Part shown: piece after piece, positions 17,258-25,776 of the stretch
How positions within the stretch are numbered: the first letter of the stretch is position 1
Layout of the letters: each line of letters starts with the position of its first letter
Assembly (NCBI RefSeq): GCF_017303375.1
Contig: NZ_JAFKOH010000002.1
Coordinates: 460,159 to 524,158 of the forward strand
DNA length: 64,000 nucleotides
Direction of reading: 5' to 3'
Origin: Bacillus sp. NTK074B
Lineage (GTDB): Bacteria > Bacillota > Bacilli > Bacillales > Bacillaceae_B
Position numbers and translations under genes: made by a program
The notes under the pieces: model-generated
What the model saw: the letters and a program-made list of their open reading frames with translations, nothing else
Database searches by the model: none
What the model was told of the DNA's origin: nothing

Positions 17258-18214
17258 ATGAGTATTTACCGAATAGATTCCCGAATATCATTAGTTGATC
17301 TAATGGATTTATCATTAAAGGAACGCACAGGCAGTTATATATTGTACGAAAAGGCATTGACCGTTATTGAAACATCCGCCAGTCCTTCCATACCTCATCT
17401 AAAAAAAGGTCTCTCTAAGTTAAACATTAATCCTGAAGATATTCAATACATAATTTTGACTCACATCCATCTTGATCATGCCGGAGGTGCAGGTCTTTTC
17501 CTGAAAGAATGTCCAAATGCCAGGATTATCGTCCACCCGAAAGGAAAACGTCATTTAGTGGATCCTACTCGTTTGATAACAGGCGCTAAAGCGGTTTATG
17601 GAGATAAATTTGAAGAACTATTTCAGCCGATTGTTCCAATCCCTGAAGATCGGATCCTTGTTATGGCACATGGTGAACAGCTTTCTATTGGTGATGACTG
17701 TAAGTTGACGTTTTATCATACTCCGGGACACGCCAATCATCACATCAGTATTTATGATTCCACTTCAAATGGGGTATTCACTGGTGATACGTGTGGAATT
17801 CAGTATACCATAGGGGCAAAGCGTTTTTATTTCCCTTCCACCTCTCCCAATCAATTTGACCCGGAATGGATGAAAGATTCTATTCAGATGTATAAAGCCC
17901 TTCACCCCGACAGGTTGTATTTCGGTCATTACGGTGTGACGGAAGAGGTATCTTTTGCTCTTTCGGAAGTAGAAAAATGGCTGAATCTTTTCATGAAAAA
18001 AAGTGAGGAACAGTACTCTGCCCATGTTACAATGGAGGAGAATTTAACATCCATCACTTCTTCGTTATTTGAACTGACAAGCAGAGAATTGTTACAAAAG
18101 GGGATCGATCCCGATAACCCCGTTTTCCAATTATTACGTCTTGATATGAACGTTTCAGCAATGGGGATCGTAGATTACTTGAATAAACAACATAAAGGGG
18201 ATCATTCATCATGA
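17258..18214 (+). CDS. Metallo-beta-lactamase fold hydrolase
   Basis: A 318-residue cytoplasmic MBL-fold protein. Zinc ligands are visible as THIHLDHAGG (about residue 69), HTPGHANHH (about 160), FTGDTCG and FGHYG. The C-terminal third (about 235-318) is helical and not part of the core. Such proteins are thioesterases, lactonases or glyoxalase-like enzymes; no substrate can be named. Its last four bases overlap the glutaredoxin-like gene (ATGA), so the two are translationally coupled and may share a thiol-related task. Confidence 0.85.
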   Translation: MSIYRIDSRISLVDLMDLSLKERTGSYILYEKALTVIETSASPSIPHLKKGLSKLNINPEDIQYIILTHIHLDHAGGAGLFLKECPNARIIVHPKGKRHLVDPTRLITGAKAVYGDKFEELFQPIVPIPEDRILVMAHGEQLSIGDDCKLTFYHTPGHANHHISIYDSTSNGVFTGDTCGIQYTIGAKRFYFPSTSPNQFDPEWMKDSIQMYKALHPDRLYFGHYGVTEEVSFALSEVEKWLNLFMKKSEEQYSAHVTMEENLTSITSSLFELTSRELLQKGIDPDNPVFQLLRLDMNVSAMGIVDYLNKQHKGDHSS

Positions 18215-18444
18215 AAGAAGTCACTCTGTATTCACAACCAGAATGTCCACCTTGCGAAGTGGTTAAAATGTTTCTTAATGAACATAAGGTGAAATTTAAG
18301 GAAATCAACATAAAGGCAGACGAACAAGCGAGATACTTTCTTACTAATCAATTGAAGTCTTACTCGACTCCTACCGTTACCATAGGCCGGGAAATCATTA
18401 CAGGCTTTGATCTGGAAGCTCTGACAGCTGCTTTAAATTTGTAA
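18211..18444 (+). CDS. Glutaredoxin-like protein
   Basis: A 77-residue thioredoxin-fold protein with the redox site CPPC at residues 11-14 (QPECPPCEVV), the cis-proline STPTV and GFDLEAL near the end, like NrdH/YtnI-type glutaredoxins. It overlaps the preceding hydrolase gene by four bases. A thiol-disulfide reductase role is expected from family; the partner is unknown. Confidence 0.85.
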   Translation: MKEVTLYSQPECPPCEVVKMFLNEHKVKFKEINIKADEQARYFLTNQLKSYSTPTVTIGREIITGFDLEALTAALNL

Positions 18445-18462
18445 GAACTCCTAAGACCTCAC

Positions 18463-18528
18463 AAAAAAAGTTGGCCCATGAACCTGAACATTCAAAGCTT
18501 CAGGGATGCATGGCCAACTTATTTTTTT
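18463..18528. terminator. Long bidirectional terminator
   Basis: AAGTTGGCC and GGCCAACTT arms with an inner CCTGAA / TTCAGG stem, A7 before and T7 after. Serves the convergent glutaredoxin and secreted-protein genes. Confidence 0.8.
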
Positions 18529-19027
18529 ATCGGGATAAAGCAGCTTCAGGTAAATCATACGTGATGGAAGAAACCTTCCAAGCACCTTCTTCTTCACTTA
18601 ATACTACAACTTCGATGCCGCTTTTGGTTGAAACAGGACCCTCTTCCATATTCGCCCTTTCTTCATACACATACCATGTTCCATCTATGTATTTAGCCCT
18701 TGTAGATTCATCATACTGAAAAAATGGTATATAATGCGAGGCGAAATCAGAGCCGAATGTAATATAACCTCCGTCTACCTCATATAGATTTTCACTCATA
18801 AAGCTTGCTGTAAGATCCTTTGTGAGGTATTTTGAAAGCTTTTTTTCAATCTCCTTTTTCGACTGCGGTTGTTCAGCTAATGAAACTTGTGTATGAAATG
18901 CGTCTCTTACAAGATTCACTGCATGTTCTTTTGTGAATTCTGATGCTTGTGTCTGACCGACTTGTCCAGAAGCAGCTGTAATGAGACCTACTATTATTAA
19001 TAATAACCATACCTTTTTCTTTTTCAC
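18527..19027 (-). CDS. Secreted protein of unknown function (DUF3993-like)
   Basis: A 166-residue protein with an N-terminal signal sequence (MKKKKVWLLLIIVGLITAAS, residues 1-20, cleavage probably near QTQAS). The mature part is acidic and rich in short charged helices; the pattern resembles DUF3993 proteins of Bacillus but I cannot confirm this. The start is GTG at 19025-19027 behind AGGGAGGGG. Single gene between two terminators. Confidence 0.75.
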   Translation of the reverse strand: MKKKKVWLLLIIVGLITAASGQVGQTQASEFTKEHAVNLVRDAFHTQVSLAEQPQSKKEIEKKLSKYLTKDLTASFMSENLYEVDGGYITFGSDFASHYIPFFQYDESTRAKYIDGTWYVYEERANMEEGPVSTKSGIEVVVLSEEEGAWKVSSITYDLPEAALSR

Positions 19028-19203
19028 GTGCTTCCCCTCCCTTAATCACTTGATGAAATAATTGTAGCAACGGAAAAATGTCGATAGGGTACCATTCATT
19101 CGTTAAATCGTAACAATGACTGACATATTTTTTGGTTTGGTTGTAAATTTCCCCCTGTTCCTGGCGGTTAAACACCATAACCAATGGTACATTTAACCAA
19201 AAA

Positions 19204-19234
19204 AGGATGCTGCATGAATTTCATGCAGCATCCT
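19204..19234. terminator. Terminator after the small membrane protein gene
   Basis: AGGATGCTGCATGAA / TTCATGCAGCATCCT, a perfect 15-bp stem, with A-rich and T-rich flanks on either side. Confidence 0.75.
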
Positions 19235-19241
19235 CCGTATT

Positions 19242-19481
19242 TTATGCTAAATAGCGAATAGACCAATAAATAATGAATAACGCAATCAGGATGGTCCCGA
19301 TCAGGATAGACAAAAACACGGGATTGCGAATGTACGGGTGCTCCTTTACCACGTCGGGAATATCTGTATCAAAATCACCTTTCAACCGCTTCTCCTGACC
19401 GGCCAATCTATAGGTATACACAAGAGAATAACCGGCAACCGCCAGCACAATCAAGGCAAGCACAATCATAAAAATACTCAT
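19242..19481 (-). CDS. Small two-helix membrane protein
   Basis: A 79-residue protein with hydrophobic helices at about 3-24 and 54-76, joined by a charged loop (GQEKRLKGDFDTDIPDVVKE). Ribosome site GGAGGGGCTGTA. No named family recognised. It sits between a secreted-protein gene and the palindromic repeats, in its own transcription unit. Confidence 0.75.
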   Translation of the reverse strand: MSIFMIVLALIVLAVAGYSLVYTYRLAGQEKRLKGDFDTDIPDVVKEHPYIRNPVFLSILIGTILIALFIIYWSIRYLA

Positions 19482-19543
19482 TACAGCCCCTCCTTACAAA
19501 ATGTACTTAAGGATAATTTGTCCTAACAAGTCAGAGCTATACA

Positions 19544-19665
19544 AGAAAAGCGAAGGCGGCTTGCTCAGAGGCGACAAGCATAAGGCGAAGCAACCGGAAA
19601 GGCGCTTTTTGCCTTTTTGGTTGCTTCGCCTTATGACCTCGAGCCTCTAGCCGCCGGAGCTGGAC
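19544..19665. repeat. Dispersed palindromic element, copy A
   Basis: About 122 bases. The outer arms GGCGGCT / AGCCGCC, CATAAG / CTTATG and the inner GCGAAGCAACC / GGTTGCTTCGC plus AAAGGC / GCCTTT can fold the whole unit into one long hairpin. Ends in GCCGCCGGAGCTGGAC. The same frame of conserved ends recurs at 63877-64000. Confidence 0.85.
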
Positions 19666-19667
19666 AA

Positions 19668-19728
19668 TCAAAAAGCGGAGGCGGCTCGCTCAGAGGCGGC
19701 AAGCATAAGGTGAGGCACCCGGAAACCT
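19668..19728. repeat. Dispersed palindromic element, truncated copy B
   Basis: The left half of the same element (AGCGGAGGCGGCTCGCTCAG ... AAGCATAAGG) starts three bases after copy A and breaks off two bases from the ykuI stop codon. Confidence 0.8.
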
Positions 19729-19729
19729 T

Positions 19730-20953
19730 TTAAAAAAGCAAACCGTCCTCTTCAAATAAAAAGTCATATGAAAGATCCATAAAGAGATAATGATCATTTC
19801 CAAAAGGATAGGAATATGTGCGGATGGATTCCCCCGAATCGATGTCACTATAAATATCAGATAATAGACCCTTTTTATTGATCCTCATGCGAATGATATT
19901 TTCCAGAAAATACGGTCTCCAACTCCAATTCTTGCCTTTGTATCCTGGTTCGACCAGCCATTTTTGATCCGATTTCACTACATTACTCGTGATTTGGAAT
20001 CCATTTTCATCACATATATATAAACGAAAGCATTTGTCCTTAAAATGCATGGCCAGCTCACATAAAAGATCATCGAACTCCAAGGTTTGTTTCTTTAACA
20101 TCATCAATGTCTGACTGATTTCTTTATGCAGGACTTCCGCGAATTCATAGCCGGCTTCCAGATGCTTCTTTTCATATCGGATATAGTCCTGACATTTTCC
20201 TTTGAGCTTTTCTTTTAGGATGCCTTCTTCCAGAAAGGAGTCCGACGGGTGCTTTAAATAAAAACCCTGATAATATCTTCCCCCATTCAGCCAAGCAAAC
20301 TGAAGTTGATAGTTGATTTCAATATTCTCGAATAATAGGGACGCGCCGATTTTTCGTGCAAGCATGGATAAACTATATAAAATATCTTTATACACCTTGT
20401 TCCCCGCATCATTGCGTAATTGATACAGATCGACTTTTAAGATATCGGGGGAATAATGGGAAAGCCTATCCAATTGACCACTGTTACCTCCAATATTATC
20501 GATGGCAATCTTGATACCATATGTCTTGTAATAGAGGAGAAGATGAACCAACTGATCAAAGTCCCCTACAAATGTTTTTTCAGACAGTTCAATGACAGTA
20601 CGTTCCAAATCCAGTCCTTTTTTTTCATAATCCAATAGAAGCTCAAGAAAGGATTCACCGTGGTCATGCATAAGTAATCTTGCATCCCGGTTTAGAAAAA
20701 TGCAGCCTTTTTGTTCCTCTCCTAAAAATTTCTCCAGGGCAAGACGAGTGACGCGCTCATCCACTTCAATCTTATATTCATCCGGTATCTCTTCATCCCC
20801 GAAGAACGGGCCGAGACTCTCCACGGTACCATTTCCCGCATCCATTCTCCCAAGTACCTCGTACCCGATGATTTTATGTTCATCCGCACTGAAGATCGGT
20901 TGAAAGTACGGAATCACTTTTTCTATATTAGTTAATATCTCTAATGCATCCAT
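19730..20953 (-). CDS. ykuI: c-di-GMP-binding EAL protein YkuI
   Basis: A 407-residue protein, exactly the length of B. subtilis YkuI: an EAL phosphodiesterase-fold domain (about 1-250) and the PAS-like YkuI C-terminal domain (about 260-407). The motif at the metal site reads EVLGR. Published work on YkuI shows c-di-GMP binding without evident hydrolysis. ATG 20953 is chosen because it gives the family N-terminus and follows GGGGGAG; an upstream ATG at 20977 would add eight residues. Monocistronic. Confidence 0.9.
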   Translation of the reverse strand: MDALEILTNIEKVIPYFQPIFSADEHKIIGYEVLGRMDAGNGTVESLGPFFGDEEIPDEYKIEVDERVTRLALEKFLGEEQKGCIFLNRDARLLMHDHGESFLELLLDYEKKGLDLERTVIELSEKTFVGDFDQLVHLLLYYKTYGIKIAIDNIGGNSGQLDRLSHYSPDILKVDLYQLRNDAGNKVYKDILYSLSMLARKIGASLLFENIEINYQLQFAWLNGGRYYQGFYLKHPSDSFLEEGILKEKLKGKCQDYIRYEKKHLEAGYEFAEVLHKEISQTLMMLKKQTLEFDDLLCELAMHFKDKCFRLYICDENGFQITSNVVKSDQKWLVEPGYKGKNWSWRPYFLENIIRMRINKKGLLSDIYSDIDSGESIRTYSYPFGNDHYLFMDLSYDFLFEEDGLLF

Positions 20954-21026
20954 TCGCACTCCCCCACCATCACTCATGTTTTTGCATAATTATAACACAA
21001 CTTATAAGAAGAACTGAAAAATTCAA

Positions 21027-21075
21027 AAAGCCTTCCCTGCTCTGCCACATGGACATTAAAAGGGAAGGTTTTATC
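21027..21075 (-). terminator. Terminator after fadH
   Basis: On the minus strand CCTTCCC and GGGAAGG arms with a long loop, followed by TTTTT. Confidence 0.55.
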
Positions 21076-21108
21076 AAGTTTCATTTAGGTTACCCTTTCA
21101 TTTGATGA

Positions 21109-21876
21109 TCAAAAGGGAAAGGGATTCAGCCATTGGCCACCATCCATGGTAATACACTCTCCGTTAATATAGGCTGCTTTTTCCGAGGCAAGGAAATAGG
21201 CAAGTCCAGCGATTTCTTCAGGTGTCCCCAACCGTTTTAAAGGCACACTGTCGATAGTCCTTTTCGCTGCTTCCTCTGAAATCCAAAGTTTTTCTGCTCC
21301 ACCGGTTCGTTCAATAGGTCCCGGAGCAATCGCATTTGTACGTATACCGTATTTATGTCCCCATTCAACTGCGAGGGTTCTCGTCAATGATAGAACCCCT
21401 GCTTTAGCTGCTGCCGAATGAGCGACACCTGCCCCTGCATTCCAAGCATAAGTGGCAACCATGTTGATGATTGATCCCTTTTGATCATTTTCAATCCAAT
21501 AGTTCCCGACGGCATGTGAACATAGGAAAGTTCCATTTAGAACGATGTCTATGACGGACTTCCATCCATTAGGAGTAAGCTTTTCTACAGGACAGATAAA
21601 GTTCCCTGCGGCATTGTTAATGAGTACGTCGATTTTACCGAATTTCTCTGCCGTAAATTCGACCATGGCCTTAACATGCTCCTGCTCCCTTACATCCATT
21701 TGAAACACCTCGATATTTCCTTTAAGAGATGAAAACTCATCTTTCACCGCCTGAAGCCGTTCATCATTCCTTCCCGTGACGACAACGCTCGCACCGGTTT
21801 CCACGAAGTGCTTCGCCATATATTTCCCCATCCCATTTGATCCGCCTGTTACAATGACTACTTGCTTTTCTCCCAT
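21109..21876 (-). CDS. fadH: 2,4-dienoyl-CoA reductase (SDR family)
   Basis: A 255-residue short-chain dehydrogenase: cofactor loop TGGSNGMGKY (residues 11-20), NNAAGNF, and the substrate region WNAGAGVAHSAAAKAG, typical of YkuF/FadH rather than generic SDRs. It reduces 2,4-dienoyl-CoA during beta-oxidation of unsaturated fatty acids. Ribosome site GGGGGAT. A FadR-type operator lies 20 bases upstream, consistent with membership of the fatty-acid degradation regulon. Confidence 0.92.
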   Translation of the reverse strand: MGEKQVVIVTGGSNGMGKYMAKHFVETGASVVVTGRNDERLQAVKDEFSSLKGNIEVFQMDVREQEHVKAMVEFTAEKFGKIDVLINNAAGNFICPVEKLTPNGWKSVIDIVLNGTFLCSHAVGNYWIENDQKGSIINMVATYAWNAGAGVAHSAAAKAGVLSLTRTLAVEWGHKYGIRTNAIAPGPIERTGGAEKLWISEEAAKRTIDSVPLKRLGTPEEIAGLAYFLASEKAAYINGECITMDGGQWLNPFPF

Positions 21877-21895
21877 ATGTAATCCCCCTTAGTAA

Positions 21896-21913
21896 TGAAT
21901 GAATACTCACTCA
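21896..21913. promoter_or_regulatory. FadR operator upstream of fadH
   Basis: TGAATGAATACTCACTCA matches the Bacillus FadR consensus TGAATGAnTAnTCATTCA with one change. It lies 20 bases from the fadH start codon, where bound repressor would block transcription. Confidence 0.75.
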
Positions 21914-21960
21914 TATATTATCATATAAAAAGAGGTTACAACCATCAATAAAGAAAAAAA

Positions 21961-22001
21961 GACTGATTTTTAAGAAAATGGCATTTTCTTAAAAATCAGT
22001 C
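21961..22001. terminator. Perfect-stem terminator
   Basis: GACTGATTTTTAAGAAAATG pairs with its complement around a one-base centre; A7 precedes it. It can terminate the 72-residue gene on the minus strand. Confidence 0.75.
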
Positions 22002-22008
22002 CCTAAAA

Positions 22009-22227
22009 CTAACTATCCGGATTATTCACGATGAGATCATGTAACTGTGCTATGGCCTTGATGATCGTCTTATTTCTCTTATATCCTTTTGCTTCAACTG
22101 AAACATCATTATATGAAACAACTACCTGACCTAAAGATCGAGGAGATTTAAAGCCGAATACATACACTTTAATCGTTCCTCTTTCGGTAGGGAGAAAGAG
22201 GATTTCCATACGTTTTGTCTTTTTCAT
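22009..22227 (-). CDS. Small conserved-type protein, function unknown
   Basis: A 72-residue basic protein starting MKKTKRMEILFLPTERGTIK behind AAAGGAGAGGGATT. It predicts as mostly beta strand with a C-terminal helix (TIIKAIAQLHDLIV). No family recognised. Single gene with its own terminator, upstream of fadH and downstream of the GGDEF/EAL gene. Confidence 0.7.
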   Translation of the reverse strand: MKKTKRMEILFLPTERGTIKVYVFGFKSPRSLGQVVVSYNDVSVEAKGYKRNKTIIKAIAQLHDLIVNNPDS

Positions 22228-22411
22228 AATCCCTCTCCTTTGTAGAGCATTCGGAACCTTGATTCATATCAAGAGCAAATACAGTATTATATATGAATCT
22301 TTTACTCTCCTCTTTTTAAAATAAGTCATAGGAATTACTCTGTCAAACATTCAGCAGGAACCTCCGTTGTTCATTTATGGTGTAATGATCATGAATACGT
22401 TTTCTGCATCA

Positions 22412-24502
22412 TTACATAAGGACAAATTGTTTCTCCTCGATTTCTTGTGCGTTTATCGGTTTACTAAAGAAATAACCTTGGGCCTTCTGGCACTTTGCTT
22501 CTTTCAAGAAGTCGACCTGAACCTCCTGCTCTACTCCCTCGGCAATGACTTCAAGTCCCAGACTATGTGCAAGGTGTATGATGGTCGTTGTAATGGCAGA
22601 GTCCTTTTGGCTCATCCCGATCTCTTTTACGAAGGATTGATCGATTTTCAAGATGTCTATGGGAAAACGTTTCAGATAATGAAGTGAAGAGTAGCCCGTT
22701 CCAAAGTCGTCGACAGAAATATACACCCCAAGATCTTTAAGGTTTTTCAGCATTCTCAATGTTTGTTGTGTATCTTGCATGGCTCCCTCTGTAATTTCAA
22801 TTTCTATGCAGGAAGCAGGTATAGTATACATTTTCAAATAAAAATCAATCGTCTCTACTAAATGCTCCTGTAGGAATTGCTTTGGGGAAATGTTGATTGC
22901 CACTCTCACAGAACTATATCCCTTGTTTCTCCATTTCAACAATTGCATACATACCTGCTCCAATACCCATTCTCCTATTTGATGAATCAGCCCCGTTTCT
23001 TCTGCCAGTGGGATGAACTGTGATGGAGACACGAATCCAAACTTTCGATTGTTCCACCGGATCAACGCTTCGAAACTGTCAGTGATCCCTGTCGATAAAT
23101 TGACCTGGGGCTGATAATGCACGTACAATTCACCTTTCTCTATCGCTTTTCTCAAGTGCGACTCCATAATAATATAATTAGGAAAACTTGATTTCATATG
23201 GATCTGATAAAAACGATAATGGGCACGCCCTTTTTCCTTCACCTCAAACAGGGCCTGTGCCGCTTTTTGAATCAGGGAATTGGAGTCGTAACCATCAGCA
23301 GGGTAACGGCTGATTCCGATAGATGGGGATATGTAGAATTCCTGGTTCTCCATTGTAAAAGGGTCGATAAACAAAGCCAGGATTTCTTTTGCCTTTGTCT
23401 TTGTATCTTCATAATTACTATTTTTCAAAAGGAAGATAAATTCATCACCCCCTTGCCTGTACAACAAACATTCTTCGTTCGTCAAGGTGCAGAGGCGGTC
23501 GGTAATTTTCTTAAGAAACCGGTCTCCCCCCTTCAGTCCAAGCGTATCGTTCACAAATTTAAACCGGTCTAAATCCAGGTATAATAATGAAAGCTCAACT
23601 CCCCTTTCTTCCATATTGTGAATGATGAGGGGGATGTGATCATCCAGTGCCTTCCTGTTCCAAATGCCTGTTAACTGATCATGTAGGGCCATATAATGGA
23701 TGGTTTCATTTTGTTCATGGTGGGTGGTCATATCCTTCACAATGATATAGCATCCGTCACATTTTTCTTGAACTACAATTGGGATCATTTTCAACCTGGT
23801 GATCTTTTCTTCTCCTTTTTCATTCACCAGAAGACAATCATCGATTGAAGTCGGAACTCCAGATAATGTTTGAAAAAGGGATTCCCCCAAGACTTCATTA
23901 TTCCTAGGGTTGAATAACTCATAGATATTCATGTTGATTAACTTTTCTTTTGTATATCCGGAAAGAGAACAACAGGCTCCATTTGAACCTGTAATGATTC
24001 CATTCGAGTCCAATATAAAGATGGCATCGAGATTATGTTCGATGATGGATTTGTATCGTTCCTTCGCTTTCTCCAATTCCACCTTTTCTTCAATTGAAGA
24101 TGTTATATCTCTTGTAATCGCTACGACATAACCCATTTGTCCTTCTTCATCCAGGATTGGTGTCAGGATGGATTCGTTTACTACCTTCTCACCATTTACA
24201 TAAAAAGAATCCCGGTAGCTGATACAATCTCCCGTTTGGACCAATTGTAAATATCTCTTCTTTAATTCCAACGCCATTCCTACAGGCATCACTTCCTCCA
24301 AAAAAAGCCCCATGTCTTCCTTCTGGATTGACGTATACCTCCTTGCCGATTCATTGACGTATACATATCTGAATTCTTTTCCTTCTTCTACCTTCATAAT
24401 AAAAATCATATCGTGTATATGCTCTAGAATAATTTCCTTCAACACGGTGTCAAAGAAATCATGACCTTGGTTCATGATGGGGTTACCGTCTGTCCATTCC
24501 AT
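22412..24502 (-). CDS. PAS-PAS-GGDEF-EAL c-di-GMP turnover protein
   Basis: A 696-residue cytoplasmic protein: PAS domains at about 15-130 and 140-260, GGDEF cyclase domain at about 275-430 and EAL phosphodiesterase domain at about 440-690. The cyclase motif RQGGDEF is intact and no RxxD inhibitory site precedes it. The phosphodiesterase motifs EALIRW, NISPKQF, EITEGA and DDFGTGYSSL are also intact, so both activities are possible. It lacks transmembrane helices; the PAS domains suggest cytosolic redox or ligand sensing. No close B. subtilis equivalent comes to mind. Confidence 0.9.
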   Translation of the reverse strand: MEWTDGNPIMNQGHDFFDTVLKEIILEHIHDMIFIMKVEEGKEFRYVYVNESARRYTSIQKEDMGLFLEEVMPVGMALELKKRYLQLVQTGDCISYRDSFYVNGEKVVNESILTPILDEEGQMGYVVAITRDITSSIEEKVELEKAKERYKSIIEHNLDAIFILDSNGIITGSNGACCSLSGYTKEKLINMNIYELFNPRNNEVLGESLFQTLSGVPTSIDDCLLVNEKGEEKITRLKMIPIVVQEKCDGCYIIVKDMTTHHEQNETIHYMALHDQLTGIWNRKALDDHIPLIIHNMEERGVELSLLYLDLDRFKFVNDTLGLKGGDRFLKKITDRLCTLTNEECLLYRQGGDEFIFLLKNSNYEDTKTKAKEILALFIDPFTMENQEFYISPSIGISRYPADGYDSNSLIQKAAQALFEVKEKGRAHYRFYQIHMKSSFPNYIIMESHLRKAIEKGELYVHYQPQVNLSTGITDSFEALIRWNNRKFGFVSPSQFIPLAEETGLIHQIGEWVLEQVCMQLLKWRNKGYSSVRVAINISPKQFLQEHLVETIDFYLKMYTIPASCIEIEITEGAMQDTQQTLRMLKNLKDLGVYISVDDFGTGYSSLHYLKRFPIDILKIDQSFVKEIGMSQKDSAITTTIIHLAHSLGLEVIAEGVEQEVQVDFLKEAKCQKAQGYFFSKPINAQEIEEKQFVLM

Positions 24503-24673
24503 GGATTCTTCATCCTTTTGTACTCATATATTTATCAGCATCATACATACTGATTCCAACCCACAGGGTCCTTGATTATTTTCCTGCATTCGTGACTAAA
24601 TATTAATTTCTGTTTTATAGTATGTGCCGCATACCTATCCCTTCCTCAAGCCCAATCTATTTGAGACAGGCGC

Positions 24674-24699
24674 ACAGATTGAACACGAACCATAGACTA
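24674..24699 (+). promoter_or_regulatory. SigK-like promoter of the coat-like protein gene
   Basis: CATAGACTA (24691-24699) fits the sigma-K -10 consensus CATAnnnTA, with the -35 dinucleotide AC 15 bases upstream (24674-24675). It ends 28 bases before the start codon. Confidence 0.45.
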
Positions 24700-24727
24700 A
24701 ATATAGAGAGAGGAGGTTTTTTCATTT

Positions 24728-25018
24728 ATGTATCGACAATCATACTACCCATATAGAGGCTATCCACCATATAGAGGAGAAGATCAGCGTTTCTTCCCAT
24801 TCTTTGGATTACCATTTTTAGCAGGTGGATTAGCAGGTTTGGCCATCAGCCCTTTCCTGTTCAATAGACCATGCTACGGTCCTGCATGCTACCCGCCTTA
24901 TCCGCCATACGGAGGATACCCATATCCTGGAGGTTATCCACAACCCTATGGCGTTAACAATTACCAATCCTCACCGTATAATCTTACGGAGAATATCAAT
25001 ATATACCCCGGAAAATAA
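24728..25018 (+). CDS. Gly/Pro/Tyr-rich protein, probable spore coat component
   Basis: A 96-residue protein: Tyr/Pro-rich head (YYPYRGYPPYRGE), a hydrophobic glycine-containing centre (FFGLPFLAGGLAGLAISPFL, residues 26-45), two cysteines, then PPYPPYGGYPYPGGYPQPY. This composition is typical of Bacillus outer spore-layer proteins. A GAGGAGG ribosome site and a sigma-K-like promoter precede it and a strong terminator follows. Function is inferred from composition and promoter only. Confidence 0.7.
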   Translation: MYRQSYYPYRGYPPYRGEDQRFFPFFGLPFLAGGLAGLAISPFLFNRPCYGPACYPPYPPYGGYPYPGGYPQPYGVNNYQSSPYNLTENINIYPGK

Positions 25019-25022
25019 CAAC

Positions 25023-25070
25023 AAGGCTCACCTAAAAAATGTAACGCTTACATTATTTAGGTAGAGCCTT
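25023..25070 (+). terminator. Long-stem terminator
   Basis: AAGGCTC, ACCTAAA and AATGTAA pair with the matching right arm (to 25070) around CGC, one of the longest stems in the window. Confidence 0.8.
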
Positions 25071-25225
25071 AATGACGACTTCATAATAGATTCCACCTCT
25101 TCTGGAATATAAACCCATACAGACATTTATGCATGTCTTTATCCGAAAATGATACCCCGTCCCCTTTCCAATCATAGGAAAAGAGGGTATAATAGAAAAG
25201 AATACATTAGAAAGGAGCAGATAAC

Positions 25226-25693
25226 TTGAGAAACACTAGTAATCCCACCCCTTCTTCCACATCCGTCAGTACCCTCTCTCAAGCTATTTTCACTGTCAAT
25301 CGTCATGCGAAAACAGCAGGAAACCCAAAATACTTATATTCATTAAAAAAACGTGCCTTAATGAAAATGATCCAAGAAGGTAAGGCGAAGAAAGTTGGGC
25401 TTCACTTCTCTAAAAATCCAAGGAATAGTCAGCAACAATCTGATGTTTTAGTTGATTGCGGAGAATACACCTTTCATCTCCCCCCAACAAAGGAAGACTT
25501 CAAAGAACTTCCACATATGGGTTCACTGGATGAAAGCTTGAGAAATCCAAAGTGTAAAATGGGTTTACAACAGGCTAAAAGAATCCTCGAACAATATACA
25601 GGAATGTCCGATCACAGCGATCAGATACGCAAAAGCGGAAAAAACCAGTATCAAAAGCCTGTATTTAAAAAATTGGGAGATAGCTTCTTTTAA
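25226..25693 (+). CDS. ykyB: YkyB family protein
   Basis: A 155-residue protein matching the YkyB family (B. subtilis 154 residues), recognisable by LSQAIFTVNRHAKTA, LYSLKKRALMKMI and VGLHFSKNP. Function unknown. The start is TTG at 25226 behind AAAGGAG. In B. subtilis ykyB is next to cheV; here it is convergent with cheV. Confidence 0.9.
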   Translation: MRNTSNPTPSSTSVSTLSQAIFTVNRHAKTAGNPKYLYSLKKRALMKMIQEGKAKKVGLHFSKNPRNSQQQSDVLVDCGEYTFHLPPTKEDFKELPHMGSLDESLRNPKCKMGLQQAKRILEQYTGMSDHSDQIRKSGKNQYQKPVFKKLGDSFF

Positions 25694-25731
25694 TATCCAT
25701 AGATTTTAGTACAGTAAGGCATATATCTTCT

Positions 25732-25764
25732 AAAGGGTTTTGACTGACGTCAGAACCCTTTCTT
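25732..25764. terminator. Bidirectional terminator between ykyB and cheV
   Basis: AAAGGGTT(TT)GAC / GTCAGAACCCTTT stem with T-rich flanks on both strands. Confidence 0.7.
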
Positions 25765-25776
25765 TAGTTTCAGCAG

